A DNA stretch of 32,339 bases from the NCBI GenBank assembly GCA_016872855.1, contig VGYV01000008.1:1-32339 (forward strand), in the 5' to 3' direction. Made by a program: the position numbers and the translations under genes. Source of the DNA: Planctomycetota bacterium (lineage in GTDB: Bacteria; Planctomycetota; PUPC01; DSUN01). Shown here piece after piece: positions 23,871-32,339 of this stretch. Each line of letters begins with the position of its first letter. Within the stretch, counting starts at the first letter, position 1. Below the pieces are notes generated by a model that saw nothing but the letters and a program-made list of their open reading frames with translations, did no database searches and was not told the DNA's origin.

Positions 23871-23927
23871 GGAGTCCCGCCTTCAGGCGGTCTTCTCTCG
23901 CCCCAATCCGCCTAAAGGCGGGACTCC
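23871..23927. repeat. Palindrome of the GGAGTCCYGCCTTCAGGC family
   Basis: The 20-bp arms GGAGTCCCGCCTTCAGGCGG (23871-23890) and its complement with one mismatch (23908-23927) enclose a 17-nt centre. The arm differs at two positions from the palindrome inside hisH (26270-26339). Confidence 0.8.
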
Positions 23928-23979
23928 GAACGGGGTTGATCCCCTGAACTGGGTTTGGGCGATGCGCCCATGAGTTTTG

Positions 23980-24135
23980 GCTCCCCACCGATCTTGTGTC
24001 GGTGGGAGCAGGGATTGACAGCTAGAGCCACGCACCCACCCCCCGCCCCCCTCCCTTTCAGGGAGGGGGCAGGGGGAGGGTAGGGCCACGCGGTAGCTTC
24101 CAATCCCCCGCCCCACCGAGACAAGCTCGGTGGGG
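23980..24135. repeat. Two GC-rich hairpins in the carA-guaA gap
   Basis: GCTCCCCACCGA/TCGGTGGGAGC (23980-24009, one bulge) and CCCCACCGAG/CTCGGTGGGG (24111-24135) share the CCCACCGA stem. Between them lies a C-rich then G-rich tract. The whole 23841-24187 gap is repeat-like; no promoter or gene is supported. Confidence 0.65.
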
Positions 24136-24150
24136 GCGATGGGACGTCTG

Positions 24151-24183
24151 AAATCGGCAATCGGAAATCGGAAATCGGAAATC
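24151..24183 (+). repeat. CGGAAAT heptads supplying the guaA ribosome site
   Basis: Repeated AATCGGA units end at 24183. The last GGAAA (24177-24181) is 6 bases before the guaA ATG and is the only Shine-Dalgarno-like sequence there. The same heptad occurs inside carA. Confidence 0.7.
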
Positions 24184-24187
24184 CGCT

Positions 24188-25810
24188 ATGACCCACGACA
24201 CGATCCTTATCCTCGATTTCGGCTCGCAATACAGCCAGCTCATCGCGCGGCGGGTGCGCGAGCACCACGTCTACTGCCGCCTCGAGCCGTGCAACGTGCC
24301 CTTCGAGCGCATCCGCGCCCTGCAACCGAGGGGAATTATCCTGTCGGGCGGGCCGTCGAGCGTCTGGGCCGCGGGCGCGCCCACGTGTGACCCCGCCGTG
24401 CTCGACCTGGGCGTGCCGGTGCTGGGCATCTGCTACGGCATGCAGCTCCTGGCCCAGATGGCCGGCGGCCGCGTCGAGGGCGGCCACGCCGGCGAATACG
24501 GCCCCGCCACCATCGAGATCATCGCAGACGACAGACGGCAGACGGCAGACGGCAGACGGCAGACGGCAGAGAGCAGAGCTAAGCAAGAGGCGAGCGTGCC
24601 GGTCGCGGCTGCCAGCCTGTTCGCCGGTTGCGAGGCCACCGAGAAGGTGTGGATGAGCCACGGCGACCGCGTGGTCGAGCTGCCGCCCGGCGCGGCCGTC
24701 ACGGCTCGCACCCCCACGGTCGAGGTCGCCGCCTTCGCCGACCCGGCCCGCCGCATCTACGCCGTGCAGTTCCACCCCGAGGTGAGCCACACGCCCCAGG
24801 GCAGCCGCATGCTCCACAACTTCCTCTTCGACATCTGCGGCTGCAAGGGCGATTGGACCATGGCCTCGTTCGTCGCGGAGGCCGTGGCCGACATCAAGCA
24901 GCGGGTCGGCGCCGACCGCGTCGTCTGCGGCCTCAGCGGCGGCGTGGACTCCACAGTCGTGGCCACGCTCATCCACCGCGCCATTGGCGACCAACTGACC
25001 TGCATCTTCGTGGACAACGGGGTGCTGCGCGCCGGCGAGGCCGAAGAGGTCGTGCGCATGGCCCGCGACGACATCAGGCTGAACCTGGATGCGGTGGACG
25101 CCGCCGAGCGCTTCCTTGGCCGCCTGGCCGGGCTGAGCGACCCCGAGGAGAAGCGGCTGGCCATCGGCGACGAATTCGTCCGCGTCTTCACCGAGGAGGC
25201 CGAGCGGCTTGGCGGCGCGCGCTTCCTGGCCCAGGGCACGCTGTTCCCCGACCTCATCGAAAGCAAGTCGGCCTTCGGCGGGCCGTCCGCCCGCATCAAG
25301 AGCCACCACAACGTCGGCGGCATGCCCGCCTGGAGCCAGTTCCAGCTCATCGAGCCGTTGCGCGAGCTGTTCAAGGACGAGGTGCGCGAGCTGGGCAGGG
25401 AGCTTGGCCTCCCTCACGGCATCCTGCACCGTCAGCCCTTTCCCGGCCCAGGGTTGGCCGTGCGCGTCGTGGGGGAGGTCACTCGCTCGGGGCTGAGCAT
25501 CCTGCGCGAAGCCGATCTCATCGTGCAGGAGGAGATGCGGAAGTGGGAGCACTACGGCACCATCTGGCAGTCGTTCGCCGTCCTCCTCCCCGTCAAGAGC
25601 GTCGGCGTGATGGGCGACGCGCGGACCTACGAATTCGCCGTCGCGGTCCGCGTGGTCTCCAGCCGCGACGGGATGACGGCCGATTGGGTGCGGCTGCCCT
25701 ACGACCTGATGGCGCGCCTCTCGGCCCGCATCATCAACGAGGTGGACGGCGTGAACCGCGTGCTCTACGACATCAGCTCGAAGCCGCCGAGCACGATTGA
25801 ATGGGAGTGA
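24188..25810 (+). CDS. guaA: GMP synthase (glutamine-hydrolysing)
   Basis: A 540-residue enzyme converting XMP to GMP with ATP and glutamine. The N-terminal amidotransferase begins [18 protein letters not shown] and has the nucleophile in [11 protein letters not shown], then WMSHGDRV and QFHPEVSHT. The ATP-pyrophosphatase P-loop is [15 protein letters not shown] (about residue 243). The C-terminal dimerisation domain ends KPPSTIEWE. Residues about 113-130 ([15 protein letters not shown]) are a translated CAGACGG heptad repeat inserted in a loop between the ATIEII strand and SLFAG. This adds roughly 20-25 residues over the usual ~515. All catalytic motifs are intact, so activity is expected. 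Confidence 0.95.
   Translation: MTHDTILILDFGSQYSQLIARRVREHHVYCRLEPCNVPFERIRALQPRGIILSGGPSSVWAAGAPTCDPAVLDLGVPVLGICYGMQLLAQMAGGRVEGGHAGEYGPATIEIIADDRRQTADGRRQTAESRAKQEASVPVAAASLFAGCEATEKVWMSHGDRVVELPPGAAVTARTPTVEVAAFADPARRIYAVQFHPEVSHTPQGSRMLHNFLFDICGCKGDWTMASFVAEAVADIKQRVGADRVVCGLSGGVDSTVVATLIHRAIGDQLTCIFVDNGVLRAGEAEEVVRMARDDIRLNLDAVDAAERFLGRLAGLSDPEEKRLAIGDEFVRVFTEEAERLGGARFLAQGTLFPDLIESKSAFGGPSARIKSHHNVGGMPAWSQFQLIEPLRELFKDEVRELGRELGLPHGILHRQPFPGPGLAVRVVGEVTRSGLSILREADLIVQEEMRKWEHYGTIWQSFAVLLPVKSVGVMGDARTYEFAVAVRVVSSRDGMTADWVRLPYDLMARLSARIINEVDGVNRVLYDISSKPPSTIEWE
24524..24576. repeat. In-frame CAGACGG heptad tandem inside guaA
   Basis: About six consecutive CAGACGG units, continuous with the coding frame and translated as RRQTADG. 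The same unit forms the arms of the hairpin before carA and a block at 11390-11435. Confidence 0.9.
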
Positions 25811-25815
25811 GCCGT

Positions 25816-25905
25816 CGTGCCGCGTCCCGCGTCCCGCGTGCCAAGAGAGGAGCAAAGCCTGGCCTTCTCTTGCCTTGGCACGCGGGACGCGGCACGAGGC
25901 ACGCG
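25816..25905. repeat. Heptad-armed hairpin between guaA and hisH
   Basis: GTSCCGC heptads (25816-25840) face GCGGGAC/GCGGCAC heptads (25877-25905). The core AAGAGAGGAGCAAAGCC...CTTCTCTTGCCTT is purine-rich then pyrimidine-rich. Confidence 0.85.
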
Positions 25906-25928
25906 ACCCGGAATTGTGGATGGCCGCG

Positions 25929-26654
25929 ATGATTGCAATCGTTGACTACGGCCTCGGCAATCTGAAGAGCGTGAAAAGCGCCTGTGATCGTCTCGGCGTC
26001 GATGGGACGGTCACGTCGGATGCCGCCGCCATTCTGGGGGCCGACGGTGTGATCTTCCCCGGCGTCGGGGCCTTCCAGCGCGCGATGGAGAACCTGGGCA
26101 AGTTGGGCCTCGTCGAGCCATTGCGCCAGGTCGCCCACTCGGGCAGGCCATTCCTCGGCATCTGCCTGGGCCTCCAGCTCCTCTTCGCCGAAAGCTCCGA
26201 GCACGGGCACCACGAGGGACTGAACATCATCCCAGGCAAGGTCGTGCGCTTCGAGCCAGGAGCCGGCCGAAGACTGCCTGAAGGCAGGACTCCAAACTCG
26301 AGCGCGTCTGCGTTCGGAGTCCTGCCTTCAGGCAGTCTTGGGGGGCCGCCAGGCGCGGACGAGCCGCTGAAGGCCCTCAAGGTGCCCCACATGGGCTGGA
26401 ACCAGGTGAGGCAGGAGCGGCCATCGCCCCTCTTCGAGGGGGTGCCCGACCGCAGCTTCTTCTACTTCGCCCACTCGTACTACGCGGAGCCGGACGATGC
26501 CGCCGTCGCCATCGGCTCGACCGAGTACGGCGTTCGCTTCGCCTCGGCGGTCCAGAAGGGCAACGTCTTCGCCACGCAGTTCCACCCCGAGAAGTCGGGG
26601 CCGGTGGGGCTGAGGATGCTCGAGAATTTCTGTGGGTTGTGCAGACGCCGTTGA
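25929..26654 (+). CDS. hisH: Imidazole glycerol phosphate synthase, glutaminase subunit
   Basis: A 241-residue protein. ATG 25929 gives the canonical start MIAIVDYGLGNLKSV and has GGATGG 5 bases upstream; ATG 25920 is an alternative. The class I amidotransferase motifs are present: nucleophile in FLGICLGLQLLF and the His/Glu pair in TQFHPEKSG. It supplies ammonia to HisF in histidine synthesis. The usual length is about 200-210 residues. The excess is explained by residues about 114-137, translated from a 70-bp palindrome (RRLPEGRTPNSS..., FGVLPSGSLGG) between VVRFEPGA and KVPHMGWNQV. It lies directly upstream of hisF, its obligate partner. Confidence 0.93.
   Translation: MIAIVDYGLGNLKSVKSACDRLGVDGTVTSDAAAILGADGVIFPGVGAFQRAMENLGKLGLVEPLRQVAHSGRPFLGICLGLQLLFAESSEHGHHEGLNIIPGKVVRFEPGAGRRLPEGRTPNSSASAFGVLPSGSLGGPPGADEPLKALKVPHMGWNQVRQERPSPLFEGVPDRSFFYFAHSYYAEPDDAAVAIGSTEYGVRFASAVQKGNVFATQFHPEKSGPVGLRMLENFCGLCRRR
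26270..26339. repeat. Perfect 24-bp palindrome inserted in frame in hisH
   Basis: Arms 26270-26293 (AAGACTGCCTGAAGGCAGGA...) and 26316-26339 are exact reverse complements around a 22-nt loop. The arms match the intergenic palindrome 23871-23927 with two changes, so this is a dispersed element now read as protein. Confidence 0.9.
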
Positions 26655-26752
26655 GAGGATGAATGGTTGGGTGGATGAATGGATGAATGAAAGAGAGACC
26701 GAGTTCCGCTCTTCTCTCACCCATCCATTCCTCCATTCATCCAGCCATCCTC
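26655..26752. repeat. Octad-armed hairpin between hisH and hisF
   Basis: GGATGAAT units (26655-26690) face ATTCATCC-type units (26718-26752). The core, read on the minus strand, is GAGAGAAGAGCGGAACTCGG, nearly identical to the core of the hairpin after carB. Confidence 0.85.
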
Positions 26753-26781
26753 GCCGAGACCGAGGAGAAGACCACTAGGGC

Positions 26782-27537
26782 ATGGTCGCCAAGCGCATCA
26801 TCCCCTGCCTCGACGTGAAGAACGGCCGCGTGGTGAAGGGCCGGTCGTTCGTGAGCCTGCGCGACGCGGGCGACCCGGTCGAGTGCGGCCGGGCCTACAG
26901 CGACGCGGGGGCCGATGAGCTGGTCTTCCTCGACATCACGGCGACGCTGGAGGCCCGCAAGACCATCCGCGAGCTGGTCAGCCACGTGGCCGAACAGGTC
27001 TTCATCCCCTTCACCGTGGGCGGCGGCATCCGCGGCCTGGACGACATCCGCGCCCTGCTCAAGGCAGGCGCCGACAAGGTTTCGATCAACACCGCCGCCG
27101 TCCGCCACAAGCGCCTCATCCGCGAGGGGGCCGAGGCATTCGGCGCGCAGTGCATCGTCGTGGCCGTGGACGCCAAGCGCGTGGGGCAGGGCTGGGAGGT
27201 GTTCGTGGACGCCGGCCACACCCCCACGGGCCTGGACGCTCTGGCCTGGGTGCGCGAGGCCGAGGAGCTGGGCGCGGGCGAGATTCTGCTCACCTCGATT
27301 GACGCCGACGGCCACACGGCGGGCTACGACATCGAGCTGACCGCGGCGGTGAGCGAGGCCGTGAGCATCCCCGTCATCGCCTCGGGCGGCGCCGGCGGCC
27401 CGGAGGACATGTTGCGCGTCCTCACCGAGGGCCGGGCCGACGCGGCGCTTGCCGCTTCCATTTTCCATTACGGTCACTATACTATCGCGGCGGTCAAGGA
27501 CTACCTGCGGGACCGCGGCGTCCACGTGAGGTCATGA
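26782..27537 (+). CDS. hisF: Imidazole glycerol phosphate synthase, cyclase subunit
   Basis: A 251-residue barrel protein of normal length. It uses ammonia from HisH to form imidazole glycerol phosphate and AICAR, the latter returning to purine synthesis. The catalytic Asp in [15 protein letters not shown] and the second Asp in VVAVDAKR are present. Phosphate-binding segments [10 protein letters not shown] and [10 protein letters not shown] are intact. ATG 26782 has a weak AGGAGAAG site further upstream than usual (about 14 bases). No other his genes are present. Thus hisHF appears here as a glutamine-using pair, not as part of a histidine operon. Confidence 0.95.
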   Translation: MVAKRIIPCLDVKNGRVVKGRSFVSLRDAGDPVECGRAYSDAGADELVFLDITATLEARKTIRELVSHVAEQVFIPFTVGGGIRGLDDIRALLKAGADKVSINTAAVRHKRLIREGAEAFGAQCIVVAVDAKRVGQGWEVFVDAGHTPTGLDALAWVREAEELGAGEILLTSIDADGHTAGYDIELTAAVSEAVSIPVIASGGAGGPEDMLRVLTEGRADAALAASIFHYGHYTIAAVKDYLRDRGVHVRS

Positions 27538-27637
27538 AGCCGCGAGCGCCGAGCTTCGAGCCACGAGCCTAGGAGGAAGAACAGATGGGCTGGATGTCGG
27601 CAGGCTCGCGGCTCGTGGCTCGCGGCTCGTGGCTACG
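27536..27637. repeat. Heptad-armed hairpin between hisF and carB
   Basis: GCCNCGA heptads (27536-27570) face GGCTCGY heptads (27603-27637). The right arm contains a GTG (27629) that opens an artificial N-terminal extension of carB in the ORF track. Confidence 0.85.
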
Positions 27638-27652
27638 ATAGGAACAAGCCAG

Positions 27653-30600
27653 GTGCCGAAAAGGACGGATCTGAAGAGGATACTCATCATCGGCGCCGGG
27701 CCGATCGTCATCGGCCAGGCGTGCGAGTTCGATTACTCGGGCTCCCAGGCCTGCAAAGCCCTCCGCGAGGAGGGCTATCGCGTGGTCCTGGTGAACTCCA
27801 ATCCCGCCACGATCATGACCGACCCCGAGATGGCCGACGCGACGTACGTGGAGCCGATCACGCCCGACGTGGTGGAGCAGATCATCGCGCAGGAGCGCCC
27901 CGACGCGCTCATCCCCACGCTGGGCGGGCAGACAGCGCTGAACGTGGCCTCGGTGCTTGCCGAGCGCGGCGTGCCCGAGAAGTACGGCGTCGAGGTCATC
28001 GGCGCTAGCCCCGCTGCCATCCGCAAGGCCGAGTCGCGGCAGGAGTTCCGCAAGGCGATGCAAGCCATCGGGCTGGAATGCGCCCGCAGCGGCATCGCGC
28101 GCAGCCTGCCCGAGGCCCAGGCCATTGCCCAAGAGATTGGCTACCCAGTCATCATCCGCCCAGGCTACACCCTGGGCGGCGCTGGCGGCGGCGTGGCCTA
28201 CCACCCCGAGGAGCTGGCCGAGATCGCCGGCCGCGGCCTCGCCCTGAGCCTCATCGGCGAGGTGCTCATCGAGCAATCGCTCATCGGCTGGAAGGAGTTC
28301 GAGCTGGAGGTGATGCGCGACCACCGCGACACCGTGGTCATCATCTGCTCGATTGAGAACTTCGACCCGATGGGCGTTCACACGGGCGACTCGATCACCG
28401 TCGCCCCCGCCCAGACCCTCACCGACCGCGAGTATCAGGCGATGCGCGACGCCGCCATCGCCATCATCCGCGAAATCGGCGTCGCCACAGGCGGCTCCAA
28501 CATCCAGTTCGCCGTCAAGCCCGACGACGGGCGGATGGTGGTCATCGAGATGAACCCCCGCGTCTCCCGTTCCTCCGCCCTCGCCAGCAAGGCCACGGGC
28601 TTCCCCATCGCCAAGATCGCCACCAAGCTGGCCGTCGGCTACACCCTGGACGAATTGCCGAACGACATCACGCGGGAGACGCCCGCCTCGTTCGAGCCGA
28701 CGATTGACTACGTGGTCGTCAAGGTGCCGCGGTTCGCCTTCGAGAAGTTCCCCGCCGCCGACCCGACGCTCACGACCTCGATGAAATCGGTCGGCGAGAC
28801 GATGGCCATAGGCCGCACGTTCAAAGAGGCCCTGATGAAGGCCATCCGCGGCCTCGAGGCCCGCTTCGCCGCCGTCCGCACCGACGACCCCGAGGCCGTC
28901 CACCGCAACCTCCGCACCCCCACGGCCGACCGCCTGGCCTATGTCTTCGCCGCGCTCCGAGGCGGCTGGGGCGTCGAGGAGGTCGCCCGCCTCTCGACGA
29001 TTGACCCCTGGTTCGTCGAGCAAATCCGCCAGCTCGTCGCCATCGAAGCCGCCTGTCACGCGTCACGCGTCACGCATCCTGACCCTGCCTTGCTGCGTCG
29101 CGCGAAGGAAGTGGGATTGTCGGACCACAGTATCGGCGAGCTGGTCGGGCTGAAGGAACTGGATGTGCGCCGCCTGCGCCTGGCGGCCGGCATCCGCCCG
29201 ACGATGAAGCTGATTGACACCTGCGCCGCCGAGTTCGCCGCGGCCACGCCCTACTTCTACTCGACCTACGAGGCGGAGGACGAGAGCCGCCCCACCAGCC
29301 GCCCAAAGGTCGTCATCATCGGCAGCGGCCCAAACCGCATCGGACAGGGCATCGAGTTCGACTATTGCTGCGTCCACGCCGTCTTCGCGGCGCAGGAACT
29401 CGGCTACGAAGCCATCATGGTCAACTCCAATCCCGAAACGGTCTCGACGGACTACGACACGGCGGACAAGCTGTACTTCGAGCCTGTGACGCTGGAGAAC
29501 GTGCTGAACGTGGTCGAGGCGGAGAAGCCGCTCGGCGTTGTGGTGCAACTCGGCGGGCAAACGCCCCTGGGCCTCGCTGTGCCGCTCGAGCGCGCCGGCG
29601 TGCCCATCCTGGGCACCACGCCCGACCAGATAGACCGCGCGGAGGACCGCGAGCGGTTCGCCGCCGCTCTCGACCGCCTCGGCCTGCGCCAGGCGCCCAA
29701 CCGCTCGGTGCGAACCGTCGAGGAGGCCCGCGCCGCCGCTGCCGAACTCGGCTACCCCGTCCTCGTCCGCCCCTCCTACGTCCTCGGCGGCAGGGCGATG
29801 GAGATCGTCCAGAACGCGGGCGAACTCGACCGCTTCGTCGCGCGGGCCATTGACGTCGCCCCCGAACATCCCGTGCTGGTGGACAAGTTCCTGGACAGCG
29901 CCATTGAGCTGGACGTTGATGCGGTGTCGGACGGACGCGACGTGTACATCGGCGGCGTGATGGAGCACATCGAGGAGGCCGGCGTCCACTCCGGCGACAG
30001 TTGCTGCGTGCTCCCGCCCCACACGCTCCCCTGGCACATCCTGGACGAGGTGCGCCGCGAAGCGGTCGCCCTCGCCCTTGAGTTCCAGGTCCGCGGCCTC
30101 ATCAACATCCAGTTCGCCGTCCAGGACGGCAGGGTCTTCGTCCTGGAGGTCAACCCCCGTGCCTCGCGCACCGTGCCCTTCGTGAGCAAGGCCACAAACG
30201 TGCCGCTGGCCAAGGTGGCCACGAAGGTGATGCTGGGAAAGACGCTCGCGGAGCTTGGCGTGACGGGCGAACCGCCCCGATTCGGCATCGCCGTCAAGGC
30301 CCCCGTCTACCCCTTCAACCGCTTCCCCGGGGTGGACGCCGTGCTCGGCCCCGAGATGAAGTCCACCGGCGAAGTGATGGGCATCGCCGACAGTTTTGGC
30401 GTCGCGTTCGCCAAGGCTCAGAGCGCCGCAGGCACCGACCTGCCGCTCCAGGGCACCGTCTTCTTCAGCGTGCGGGACAGCGACAAGCCGGTCATCGTGG
30501 CCATCGCCAGCCGCTTCCACAGGATGGGCTTCCAGATTCTCGCCACCGGCGGCACCTGCCGCGCCCTCCAGGGCGTCGGCATCCCCGCCCAGCACATCCT

Positions 30601-30862
30601 CAAGGTGAGCGAGGGGCGGCCCAACGTGGTGGACTGGATGAAGAACCGCGCGGTTCACCTGATCATCAACACCCCGAGCGGCAAGTCGCCGCGCCTCGAC
30701 GAGGTGTCGATTCGCACCACCGCGGTCCTCCGCGGCGTGCCGCTCATCACCACCGTGCCCGGCGCCGCCGCCGCGGCCAGCGCCATCGAGGCCCTCCGGG
30801 CAGGCCAGTTCGGCGTCCGGCCGCTGCAAAGCTGGCATGGGACGAGAAGGGAAGATGCGTAA
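27653..30862 (+). CDS. carB: Carbamoyl-phosphate synthase large subunit
   Basis: A 1069-residue protein with the usual two ATP-grasp halves. GTG 27653 gives the canonical N-terminus [21 protein letters not shown] with AGGA 9 bases upstream; the track start at 27629 is in repeat DNA. The first half carries [15 protein letters not shown] and [17 protein letters not shown]. The second half carries [30 protein letters not shown] and [16 protein letters not shown]. The C-terminal MGS-like allosteric domain ([16 protein letters not shown]) is present. Residues about 467-477 ([11 protein letters not shown]) are a translated GTCACGC heptad insertion in the oligomerisation region. It receives ammonia from CarA, encoded four genes upstream. 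Its stop codon lies in the first unit of the next hairpin. Confidence 0.95.
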   Translation: MPKRTDLKRILIIGAGPIVIGQACEFDYSGSQACKALREEGYRVVLVNSNPATIMTDPEMADATYVEPITPDVVEQIIAQERPDALIPTLGGQTALNVASVLAERGVPEKYGVEVIGASPAAIRKAESRQEFRKAMQAIGLECARSGIARSLPEAQAIAQEIGYPVIIRPGYTLGGAGGGVAYHPEELAEIAGRGLALSLIGEVLIEQSLIGWKEFELEVMRDHRDTVVIICSIENFDPMGVHTGDSITVAPAQTLTDREYQAMRDAAIAIIREIGVATGGSNIQFAVKPDDGRMVVIEMNPRVSRSSALASKATGFPIAKIATKLAVGYTLDELPNDITRETPASFEPTIDYVVVKVPRFAFEKFPAADPTLTTSMKSVGETMAIGRTFKEALMKAIRGLEARFAAVRTDDPEAVHRNLRTPTADRLAYVFAALRGGWGVEEVARLSTIDPWFVEQIRQLVAIEAACHASRVTHPDPALLRRAKEVGLSDHSIGELVGLKELDVRRLRLAAGIRPTMKLIDTCAAEFAAATPYFYSTYEAEDESRPTSRPKVVIIGSGPNRIGQGIEFDYCCVHAVFAAQELGYEAIMVNSNPETVSTDYDTADKLYFEPVTLENVLNVVEAEKPLGVVVQLGGQTPLGLAVPLERAGVPILGTTPDQIDRAEDRERFAAALDRLGLRQAPNRSVRTVEEARAAAAELGYPVLVRPSYVLGGRAMEIVQNAGELDRFVARAIDVAPEHPVLVDKFLDSAIELDVDAVSDGRDVYIGGVMEHIEEAGVHSGDSCCVLPPHTLPWHILDEVRREAVALALEFQVRGLINIQFAVQDGRVFVLEVNPRASRTVPFVSKATNVPLAKVATKVMLGKTLAELGVTGEPPRFGIAVKAPVYPFNRFPGVDAVLGPEMKSTGEVMGIADSFGVAFAKAQSAAGTDLPLQGTVFFSVRDSDKPVIVAIASRFHRMGFQILATGGTCRALQGVGIPAQHILKVSEGRPNVVDWMKNRAVHLIINTPSGKSPRLDEVSIRTTAVLRGVPLITTVPGAAAAASAIEALRAGQFGVRPLQSWHGTRREDA
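29055..29083. repeat. In-frame GTCACGC heptad tandem inside carB
   Basis: Three GTCACGC units plus a degenerate fourth, the same heptad as the right arm of the hairpin after purF (20649-20675). Confidence 0.8.
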
Positions 30863-30949
30863 TCCGTAATTCGTAATCCGTAACCAGAGAAGAGCGAACT
30901 CGGCACTTTCTTTCTGGTTACGGATTACGGATTACGCATTACGGATTCC
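30855..30949. repeat. Heptad-armed hairpin between carB and pyrG
   Basis: CGTAATC/CGTAATT heptads (30855-30885) face GGATTAC heptads (30916-30949) around the core AGAGAAGAGCGAACTCGG...CTTTCTTTCT. The carB TAA stop is within the first unit. Confidence 0.88.
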
Positions 30950-31006
30950 CCTGTAGCGCAGCAGAGCAAGAGAGAAGAGAAGCCCTTCATTCAGGGAGTC
31001 CGTGAT

Positions 31007-32339
31007 AATGGCCAAACACATCTTTGTAACAGGCGGCGTCGTGTCCAGCCTCGGCAAGGGGCTCACCTCGGCTGCCCTCGGCCTCGTCCTCGAACGCCGC
31101 GGGCTGCGCATCGCCATCCAGAAGTTCGACCCCTACATCAACGTTGACCCCGGGACGATGAGCCCCTACCAGCACGGCGAGGTCTACGTGACGCCCGACG
31201 GCGCCGAGACCGACCTCGACCTGGGCCACTACGAGCGCTTCACCAACTCCCGCATCTGCCGCCTGTCGAACTTCACCACCGGCTCGATCTACAAGAGCAT
31301 CATTGACAAGGAACGCCGCGGCGACTACCTGGGCAAGACCGTCCAGGTCGTCCCACACGTCACCGACGAGATCAAGGCCGCGGTCCGCCAGATTGCGGCG
31401 GACGACGTGGACGTGGTGATCACCGAGATCGGCGGCACGGTGGGCGACATCGAGGGGTTGCCCTTCCTTGAAGCCATTCGCCAATTCCGCCTCGACGTGG
31501 GGCGGGAGAACGTCCTCTACGTCCACCTCACCCTCATCCCCTACCTGCGCGCGGCGGGCGAGATCAAGACGAAGCCGACCCAGCACTCGGTGAACAAGCT
31601 CCGCGAGATCGGCATCCAGCCCGACATCCTCATCTGCCGCAGCGAACGCCCCCTCGGCGACGACGTGCGCTCCAAGATCGCCCTCTTCTGCAACGTCGAG
31701 AGGGAGGCCGTCTACGAGGAACTGGACCTCGAGGCCAGCTACCTGGTCTACGAGCTTCCCCTCGTCTTCGCCCGCCAGGGCCTCGACGAGCTGATCATCC
31801 GCAAGCTCGGCCTGAGCTGCGGCCCCGCCCGGCTCGACGACTGGGCGAAGATGATCGAGACGCTCCGCAAGCCCTCCAAGGCCGTCGAGATCGCCGTCGT
31901 CGGCAAATACATCCAGCTCAAGGACGCCTACAAGAGCATCTACGAGGCCCTCACCCACGGTGGCATCGCCAACGACGCCCGGGTGACCATCCGCATGGTT
32001 GAGTCCGAGGACGTCGAGCAGAAGGGCGCCGAGGCCGCGCTCGGCGGCGTGGCCGGCGTCCTCGTGCCTGGCGGCTTCGGCTATCGCGGCATCGAGGGCA
32101 AGGTCGCCGCCATCCGCTACGCCCGCGAGGCCAGGGTCCCCTACTTCGGCATCTGCCTGGGCATGCAGTGCGCCGTCATCGAATTCGCCCGCGACGTCTG
32201 CAACTACGCCGGCGCAAACTCCACCGAGTTCGACCCCAAGACCAAGCACCCCGTGATTGACCTCATGGAGCGCCAGAAGCACGTGTCCGGCCTGGGCGGC
32301 ACGATGCGCCTCGGCTCATACCCGTGCGAGCTGCTGCCC
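31007..32339 (+). CDS. pyrG: CTP synthase, cut by the window end
   Basis: The first 444 codons of CTP synthase (usual length about 540), which aminates UTP to CTP with ATP and glutamine. ATG 31007 follows GGGAG by 9 bases. The synthase domain begins [20 protein letters not shown], with [20 protein letters not shown] and [17 protein letters not shown]. The amidotransferase domain begins near [19 protein letters not shown], with the nucleophile in YFGICLGMQ. The frame is open to the last base; the C-terminal His/Glu lie outside the window. It is missing from the ORF track only because it runs off the end. It is the fifth glutamine amidotransferase of the run. Confidence 0.95.

Noticed and set aside
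23208-24183. CRISPR array suspicion for the regular repeats near carA and guaA
   Set aside because: Units are 7 bases long with no unique spacers and no cas genes are present.
23912-25855. 647-aa minus-strand ORF opposite guaA
   Set aside because: Shadow of guaA extended through repeat DNA; the residues are translated repeats and reverse-strand codon bias.
27629-27652. Longer carB N-terminus (MATIGTSQ) from the ORF track
   Set aside because: The start lies in the heptad hairpin; the downstream GTG gives the family-standard PKRTD start with a ribosome site.
27569-30838. Long minus-strand ORFs opposite carB (496 and 591 aa)
   Set aside because: Both are GC-rich shadows of carB with no recognisable domain.

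Overview
This is a high-GC, densely coding bacterial window. No marker gene fixes the taxonomy. A secreted glycoside-hydrolase-like protein, a URO-D-family methyltransferase, an NrpR-type nitrogen regulator and many short-unit repeats suggest a Planctomycetota/PVC-like or Hydrogenedentota-like environmental genome; this is inference only. TTGACA/TATAAT-type promoters and Shine-Dalgarno sites are readable on both strands.

Region 1 (1-6.2 kb, + strand) holds a secreted TIM-barrel-like protein, an orphan Eco57I-type adenine methyltransferase with a 74-aa follower, the remnant tail of a lost gene, a URO-D-family protein, and the first ~90 residues of a VgrG spike protein that runs into repeat DNA. 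Region 2 (6.2-8.7 kb, - strand) is a damaged defence-like operon: an internally deleted DNA methyltransferase, an intact all-alpha protein with a HEPN-like Rx4H motif, and an intact GIY-YIG nuclease with a RAMA/DUF4357-like C-terminus. Region 3 (8.8-17.7 kb, - strand) holds glutamate dehydrogenase and a stand-alone FMN-type glutamate synthase. Between them lies a restriction-modification-type island: a DUF6602-like nuclease-fold protein, a truncated winged-helix gene, a putative nuclease and a 1058-aa methyltransferase.

Region 4 (18.1 kb to the end, + strand) is the most striking part. A clear sigma70-type promoter drives an NrpR-like regulator whose stop codon overlaps the purF start. Then come an LRR protein, carA, guaA, hisH, hisF, carB and pyrG (cut by the window end). 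Apart from the LRR gene, every enzyme here is a glutamine-dependent amidotransferase or its obligate partner, although they serve purine, pyrimidine, arginine and histidine synthesis. On the other strand, the gdh and glutamate synthase promoters have the same design (TTGACA-N16-(T/C)ATAAT) and the same palindrome, GGCAA-N3-TTGCC, 1-2 bases downstream of the -10 box. Together this suggests one nitrogen-status regulon that makes glutamate and spends glutamine, with NrpR as candidate repressor or sensor.

A second layer is repeats. Most junctions in region 4 carry a hairpin whose arms are tandem 7-8 base units. The unit differs at every locus, but the spacer is a similar ~30-nt purine-then-pyrimidine core. 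Related short tandems or palindromes sit in frame inside carA, guaA, hisH and carB, and some supply stop codons or a ribosome binding site. Stretches over 300 bases without an intact gene are 8291-8791 (nested palindromes, terminator-like hairpin), 11184-11557 (mixed tandem repeats), 15697-16087 (promoter, short repeat, perfect palindrome), 17687-18187 (two divergent promoters and an operator) and 23841-24187 (palindromes, GC-rich hairpins, heptads).
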